In this document: in pieces, positions 5,860-8,974 of the stretch
How positions within the stretch are numbered: the first letter of the stretch is position 1
How the letters are laid out: the number at the start of each line of letters is the position of its first letter
NCBI GenBank assembly: GCA_030596405.1
Contig: JAUVKB010000085.1
Coordinates: 1-8,974 of the forward strand
DNA: 8,974 nt
Direction: 5' to 3'
Source: Deltaproteobacteria bacterium
GTDB taxonomy: Bacteria; Desulfobacterota; Desulfobacteria; Desulfobacterales; JAUVKB01
Notes under the pieces: generated by a model
Told to the model about the DNA's origin: nothing
Database searches by the model: none
Seen by the model: only the letters and a program-made list of their open reading frames with translations
Made by a program: the position numbers and the translations under genes

Positions 5860-7080
5860 TTATTTTACCATCTTTGTCATGTCCCACATGGGCAAGAAAA
5901 TCGAAAGCGCAAAAAAGCCCACAATGCCGGCCAAACCGATTGTCAAAATCGGGCCCATGGCTTCGGAAAGTTTTTTTACGGCGTATTCGAGTTCAACGTC
6001 ATAGTGATCCGAGATTTCATTTAACATTTCATCAAGATTTCCGGATTCTTCACCTATGGCAATCATGTTTGTAACAATAGGCGTGAAATATTTGGCGGAT
6101 TTTAGAGGTTCTGCAATGCCCCTCCCTTCTTCAAGTTTTTCATTAATACGGTCAAATTCACGCGATATGGCGGAATTATTAATGGTGCCGGACAAAATAT
6201 TCATGGATTCCAGGACAGCCACGCCGCTCGACTGCAATATGGAAAATATGCTGGCAAATCTTGACATGGCCGATTTAATAAAAAGAGGGCCTATAATGGG
6301 AACTTTCATCAAAAAGACGTCTCTTACGTACCTGCCGTTATCCGTCTTGAAATAATAGCGCAGAAACGCCGCCGACAAAATCAGGAGTCCAAAAAAAATA
6401 TACCAGTAATTAACCATGAAAGAATATAATGTCATGCATATCATGGTGGGAACCGGAATATCTATGCCGGATCTTTCAAAAATATTGACAAACTTTGGAA
6501 TAACAAAAGTTAAAAGCACGAAAAAAGCGATGAATAAAAAAACCAGTACGATGAGAGGGTACTGCAGGGCCGCTTTGATATCCGATTTAACCCTGTGTTC
6601 GTGTTCAATGATATATGTCAAACGCTCCATTACTTCCGGAAGCGCTCCGCTGGCCTCGCCTGCCCTTATCATGCTGCAGTACAGGGAGGAAAACGTTTTC
6701 GGATATTTTTTAAACGCATTATAAAGACTTGAACCCTCTTTTATATCCTGGGACATGGAGCCTAAAATACTTTTGAGTTTCAAACTTGCAGTCTGGTCTT
6801 CAAGCACCTGTAAAAGCTTAACCATGGGCACGCCTGCATGAAGCATTGTTTTGAACTGTTTGGTAAAAAGTATCAGTTCAGGGGTGTTGACTTTGGAAAA
6901 TATCTCCCTTATGCTTGCCCAGCCGCTTCGCGCTGCAAGGCCATGCTCCAATGAAACCATGGTCGGTATATTACCCCGCGCAATTAACGCATTATTCGCT
7001 GTTTCAAGCGACTCGGCTTCAATTACACCGGATACGGCGTTTCCGATTTCATTAATGGCTTTGTATATATATTTAGGCAT
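5860..7080 (-). CDS. Inner-membrane platform protein, GspF/PilC/MshG family
   Basis: This 406-residue protein has the usual family length. The N-terminal segment starts PKYIYKAINEIGN. Two GspF (T2SSF) repeats follow, at about 70-195 and 272-398, each carrying the signature GE-SG-L: GEASGALPEVMERL at 141-154 and GEESGNLDEML at 343-353. Membrane helices are predicted at about 174-194, 220-243 and 376-397. The protein forms the inner-membrane core through which the assembly ATPase drives pilin insertion. It lies 27 nt after the ATPase gene and 9 nt before the activator gene, in one operon. AAGGA lies about 9 nt before the ATG at 7080. By position next to an MshE-like ATPase it corresponds to MshG. 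Family assignment is firm; pilus rather than type II secretion is inferred from the locus. Confidence 0.95.
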   Translation of the reverse strand: MPKYIYKAINEIGNAVSGVIEAESLETANNALIARGNIPTMVSLEHGLAARSGWASIREIFSKVNTPELILFTKQFKTMLHAGVPMVKLLQVLEDQTASLKLKSILGSMSQDIKEGSSLYNAFKKYPKTFSSLYCSMIRAGEASGALPEVMERLTYIIEHEHRVKSDIKAALQYPLIVLVFLFIAFFVLLTFVIPKFVNIFERSGIDIPVPTMICMTLYSFMVNYWYIFFGLLILSAAFLRYYFKTDNGRYVRDVFLMKVPIIGPLFIKSAMSRFASIFSILQSSGVAVLESMNILSGTINNSAISREFDRINEKLEEGRGIAEPLKSAKYFTPIVTNMIAIGEESGNLDEMLNEISDHYDVELEYAVKKLSEAMGPILTIGLAGIVGFFALSIFLPMWDMTKMVK

Positions 7081-7107
7081 GCCTGTTTTTCCTTAATATC
7101 TCTGATA

Positions 7108-8817
7108 TCATGCCATCACTGCAGACACTGCTTCTTCAAGAGTCGTTGTCCCTTCAATGACCTTTCTGGCTGCATCCTCTTTAAGCGTGTTAAGCATACC
7201 GGCCTGTTGTGCGGCACGAGTAATCTCCTGGGCCGATTTTTCGTTTAAAATCAAGTCTTTTACCATATCGTCGATAACAAGAACCTCGTATATGCCGGTC
7301 CGCCCTTTATAACCTTTATCCATGCAGTTAAAACAGCCGGTTCCCTGCATGAAATTGGCGCCTTCTATTTTGTCCAGCCCCCAGTATTTTAAAACCGCCT
7401 CAGGCGGTTTATAAGGTTTTTTGCAGAAAGGGCATACTTTCCTGACAAGACGCTGTGCAATCGACACCAGCATAACGGAAGAGACAAGAAAAGGCTCTAT
7501 CCCCATATCTATAAACCTGGTGATAGCCCCTGCCGCGTCGTTGGTGTGCACGGTGCTTAAAACCCTGTGACCGGTCATTGCCGCCTGAACCGCAATAGAG
7601 GCGGTTTCGGAATCCCTTATTTCACCGACCATAATAACATCGGGGTCCTGACGCAGGACCGATCTGAGTCCGCCGGCAAATGTCATGCCCGCCTTCCTGT
7701 TCAACTGGATCTGTCTTATTTTTTTAACCCTGTATTCCACCGGGTCTTCCAGCGTAATTATATTAATATCAGGCTTATTAATTTTTTTTAAAATAGAATA
7801 TAAGGTGGTGCTTTTTCCACTTCCGGTCGGCCCGGTGCTGAGAATCATCCCGTAAGGTTTTTGTACCAGCGATTCGACCTTTTGTCTGTCCTCTACGGAC
7901 ATGCCCAGGCTTTCCAGAGAGTAAATGCCGCTGCTTGTGTCAAGCAGCCGGAGCACCATGTTTTCCCCATAAATAGTTGGTATGGTGGATGTTCTGATAT
8001 TGATCTCCTTATTGTCCATCCGTGCGGTAAACCGGCCGTCCTGGGGGATTTTTGAAATGGCGATATCCATGTTTGCCAGAATCTTTATCCTGGAAATTAT
8101 CAGCAGGATCATGGATTTGGGCGGAGCAGGCACCTCATGAAGCTTTCCGTCAACCCTGAATCTTACCTGAACGTAGTCTTTTTCAGGACTGATATGCACG
8201 TCGCTTGCCCCTTCCCGAACAGCCTGAAAAAGGATGGAGTTAACCAGACGGATGACAGGCGCCTCTTCAGCCATATTCTGCAGTGAACTTACCTCAACGT
8301 CTTCAGTCTGCAAAGCACTATCAGCCTCTTTAACACTCTCAAACTGCACCTCCTCCATACTCTCCAAAACGCCGTCAATACCCGAATACGTGCCGTAAAA
8401 ACTGCTGATCAGATGGTTTAACTCCTGGTCGGTGCACATAACCGCTTCCACCTCGGTGTTGGTCAGCACCTCCAGAGCATCCAGGGCATCGATGTCCATG
8501 GGGTCCGGCATGGCTACCGTGAGCAGGAATCTGCTTTTACTTAAAGGAACCACTTTATACTTCTGGGCAATATCAACCGGAATAATTTTTGAAAGCTCCA
8601 TGTCGATGGGGTATTCATCAGGCCGGTATTTCTTCATATTAAGCTGTCTGGAGACCAGATTTACAATCTGGGCTCCGCTGACTATCCCATCGGTAACCAG
8701 GAACTGCCCCAGTTTCATATTGCTTTTTTTGTGGTCAACAATGGCCTGGCTGAGCTGCTCTTGTGTCAACAAGCCGCCTTCCACAAGCATTTGACCCAGT
8801 TTCTTTTTGTGTCTCAA
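7108..8817 (-). CDS. Type IV pilus/type II secretion assembly ATPase, MshE/GspE/PilB family
   Basis: This is a 569-residue traffic ATPase. Residues 6-29 and 35-58 are two 24-residue MshEN motifs (KLGQMLV and KLGQFLV starts) separated by five residues, the arrangement known to bind c-di-GMP in MshE. The catalytic half has Walker A GPTGSGKST (329-337), the Asp box (LEDPVEYR, from 356), Walker B DPDVIMVGEIRD (391-402) and the His box (GHRVLSTVHTND, 416-427). The tetracysteine zinc site is CPFC (462-465) with CFNC (495-498), which marks assembly-type (GspE/PilB) ATPases rather than retraction PilT. The only start that keeps the first motif is TTG at 8817, since an in-frame TGA lies four codons before it. 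A weak GAGA lies 7 nt upstream. It hydrolyses ATP at the cytoplasmic face to drive pilin polymerisation with the GspF-like protein. Secure call; MshE versus PilB or GspE is decided by context. Confidence 0.95.
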   Translation of the reverse strand: MRHKKKLGQMLVEGGLLTQEQLSQAIVDHKKSNMKLGQFLVTDGIVSGAQIVNLVSRQLNMKKYRPDEYPIDMELSKIIPVDIAQKYKVVPLSKSRFLLTVAMPDPMDIDALDALEVLTNTEVEAVMCTDQELNHLISSFYGTYSGIDGVLESMEEVQFESVKEADSALQTEDVEVSSLQNMAEEAPVIRLVNSILFQAVREGASDVHISPEKDYVQVRFRVDGKLHEVPAPPKSMILLIISRIKILANMDIAISKIPQDGRFTARMDNKEINIRTSTIPTIYGENMVLRLLDTSSGIYSLESLGMSVEDRQKVESLVQKPYGMILSTGPTGSGKSTTLYSILKKINKPDINIITLEDPVEYRVKKIRQIQLNRKAGMTFAGGLRSVLRQDPDVIMVGEIRDSETASIAVQAAMTGHRVLSTVHTNDAAGAITRFIDMGIEPFLVSSVMLVSIAQRLVRKVCPFCKKPYKPPEAVLKYWGLDKIEGANFMQGTGCFNCMDKGYKGRTGIYEVLVIDDMVKDLILNEKSAQEITRAAQQAGMLNTLKEDAARKVIEGTTTLEEAVSAVMA

Positions 8818-8857
8818 TCTATTTTCTCACAATAAAATTAAAAAATTTAAAGAGCCG

Positions 8858-8974
8858 TTAAAAAAGGAAAGGATCGGCAAAAAAAACAGTCTCCTTATCC
8901 CACAAAGATACGATCTTTCCATTTGGAGCTATCAATGGGGGCAGATCGGCCAATCTGTTCCCCGCAGAAGTTTC
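8858..8974 (-). CDS. C-terminal fragment of an unidentified gene (partial, cut by right edge)
   Basis: The minus-strand frame beginning at the window edge is open for 38 codons. It includes LADLPPLIAPNGKIVS and ends in ADPFLF before a TAA at 8860-8858, 40 nt before the ATPase start, as expected for an upstream operon member. I do not recognise the protein. A second minus-strand frame is also open from the edge, ending at a TAA near 8899, and would end KWKDRIFVG. The choice between them rests only on the closer operon spacing. MSHA-type loci have proteins such as MshL, MshM and MshN upstream, but no link can be shown from so short a piece. Confidence 0.4.
   Translation of the reverse strand, partial: ETSAGNRLADLPPLIAPNGKIVSLWDKETVFFADPFLF

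Noticed and set aside
8432..8794. A 120-codon plus-strand frame opposite the ATPase N-terminus
   Set aside because: It is serine- and threonine-rich low-complexity translation, antisense to the MshEN region, with no ribosome site. It is a shadow frame.
1..8974. CRISPR arrays, tRNA or rRNA genes, insertion sequences, toxin-antitoxin or phage genes
   Set aside because: None was seen. No spaced repeat array, tRNA-like cloverleaf, transposase frame or terminal inverted repeats could be recognised on either strand.

Overview
The window looks like part of a type IV pilus or pseudopilus assembly locus with the general plan of the MSHA (mannose-sensitive haemagglutinin) pilus system. The host is a Gram-negative bacterium. 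Moderate-to-low GC, a sigma-54 activator of the type common in sulfate- and metal-reducing delta-proteobacteria (Desulfobacterota), and the style of the pilin genes suggest that group, but no rRNA or marker gene confirms it.

Layout, read in the direction of transcription (mostly the minus strand, from right to left). At the right edge is the tail of an unidentified gene (about 8974 to 8858). It is followed by a compact assembly operon: an MshE/GspE/PilB-type traffic ATPase (8817-7108), a GspF/MshG/PilC-type inner-membrane platform protein (7080-5860) and a membrane-anchored sigma-54 activator (5850-4510). A 307-bp intergenic region then carries a good -24/-12 (sigma-54) promoter at 4290-4275, directly in front of a major-pilin-like gene (4202-3747). 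A strong hairpin terminator at 3666-3713, usable from both sides, separates this pilin from a convergent plus-strand gene for a small polytopic membrane protein (3051-3626).

A 282-bp divergent promoter region (2769-3050) leads leftwards into a second minus-strand operon. It holds three prepilin-like minor subunits (2768-2292, 2295-1828, 1825-1307) and a large protein cut by the left edge (1310-1). That protein starts with a PilX/MshP-like membrane segment and continues into what looks like a LamG/concanavalin-like domain. The four genes overlap or nearly abut, with two ATGA stop-start overlaps and one TTGA overlap whose likely true start lies 2 nt past the stop, so they are probably translationally coupled.

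The genes fit together as one machine. The ATPase drives subunit assembly and the GspF-like protein transmits that motion in the inner membrane. The pilin forms the fibre, and the minor pilins plus the large PilX-like protein would initiate or tip it and may provide adhesion. Control seems to act at two levels. The membrane-bound activator, encoded immediately upstream, is the obvious candidate to fire the sigma-54 promoter of the pilin. The ATPase carries two N-terminal MshEN 24-residue motifs, the c-di-GMP-binding type, with conservative changes at key positions. The plus-strand membrane protein has its own near-consensus sigma-70 promoter and may be unrelated to the pilus. Outer-membrane secretin, prepilin peptidase and retraction ATPase genes are not in this window.
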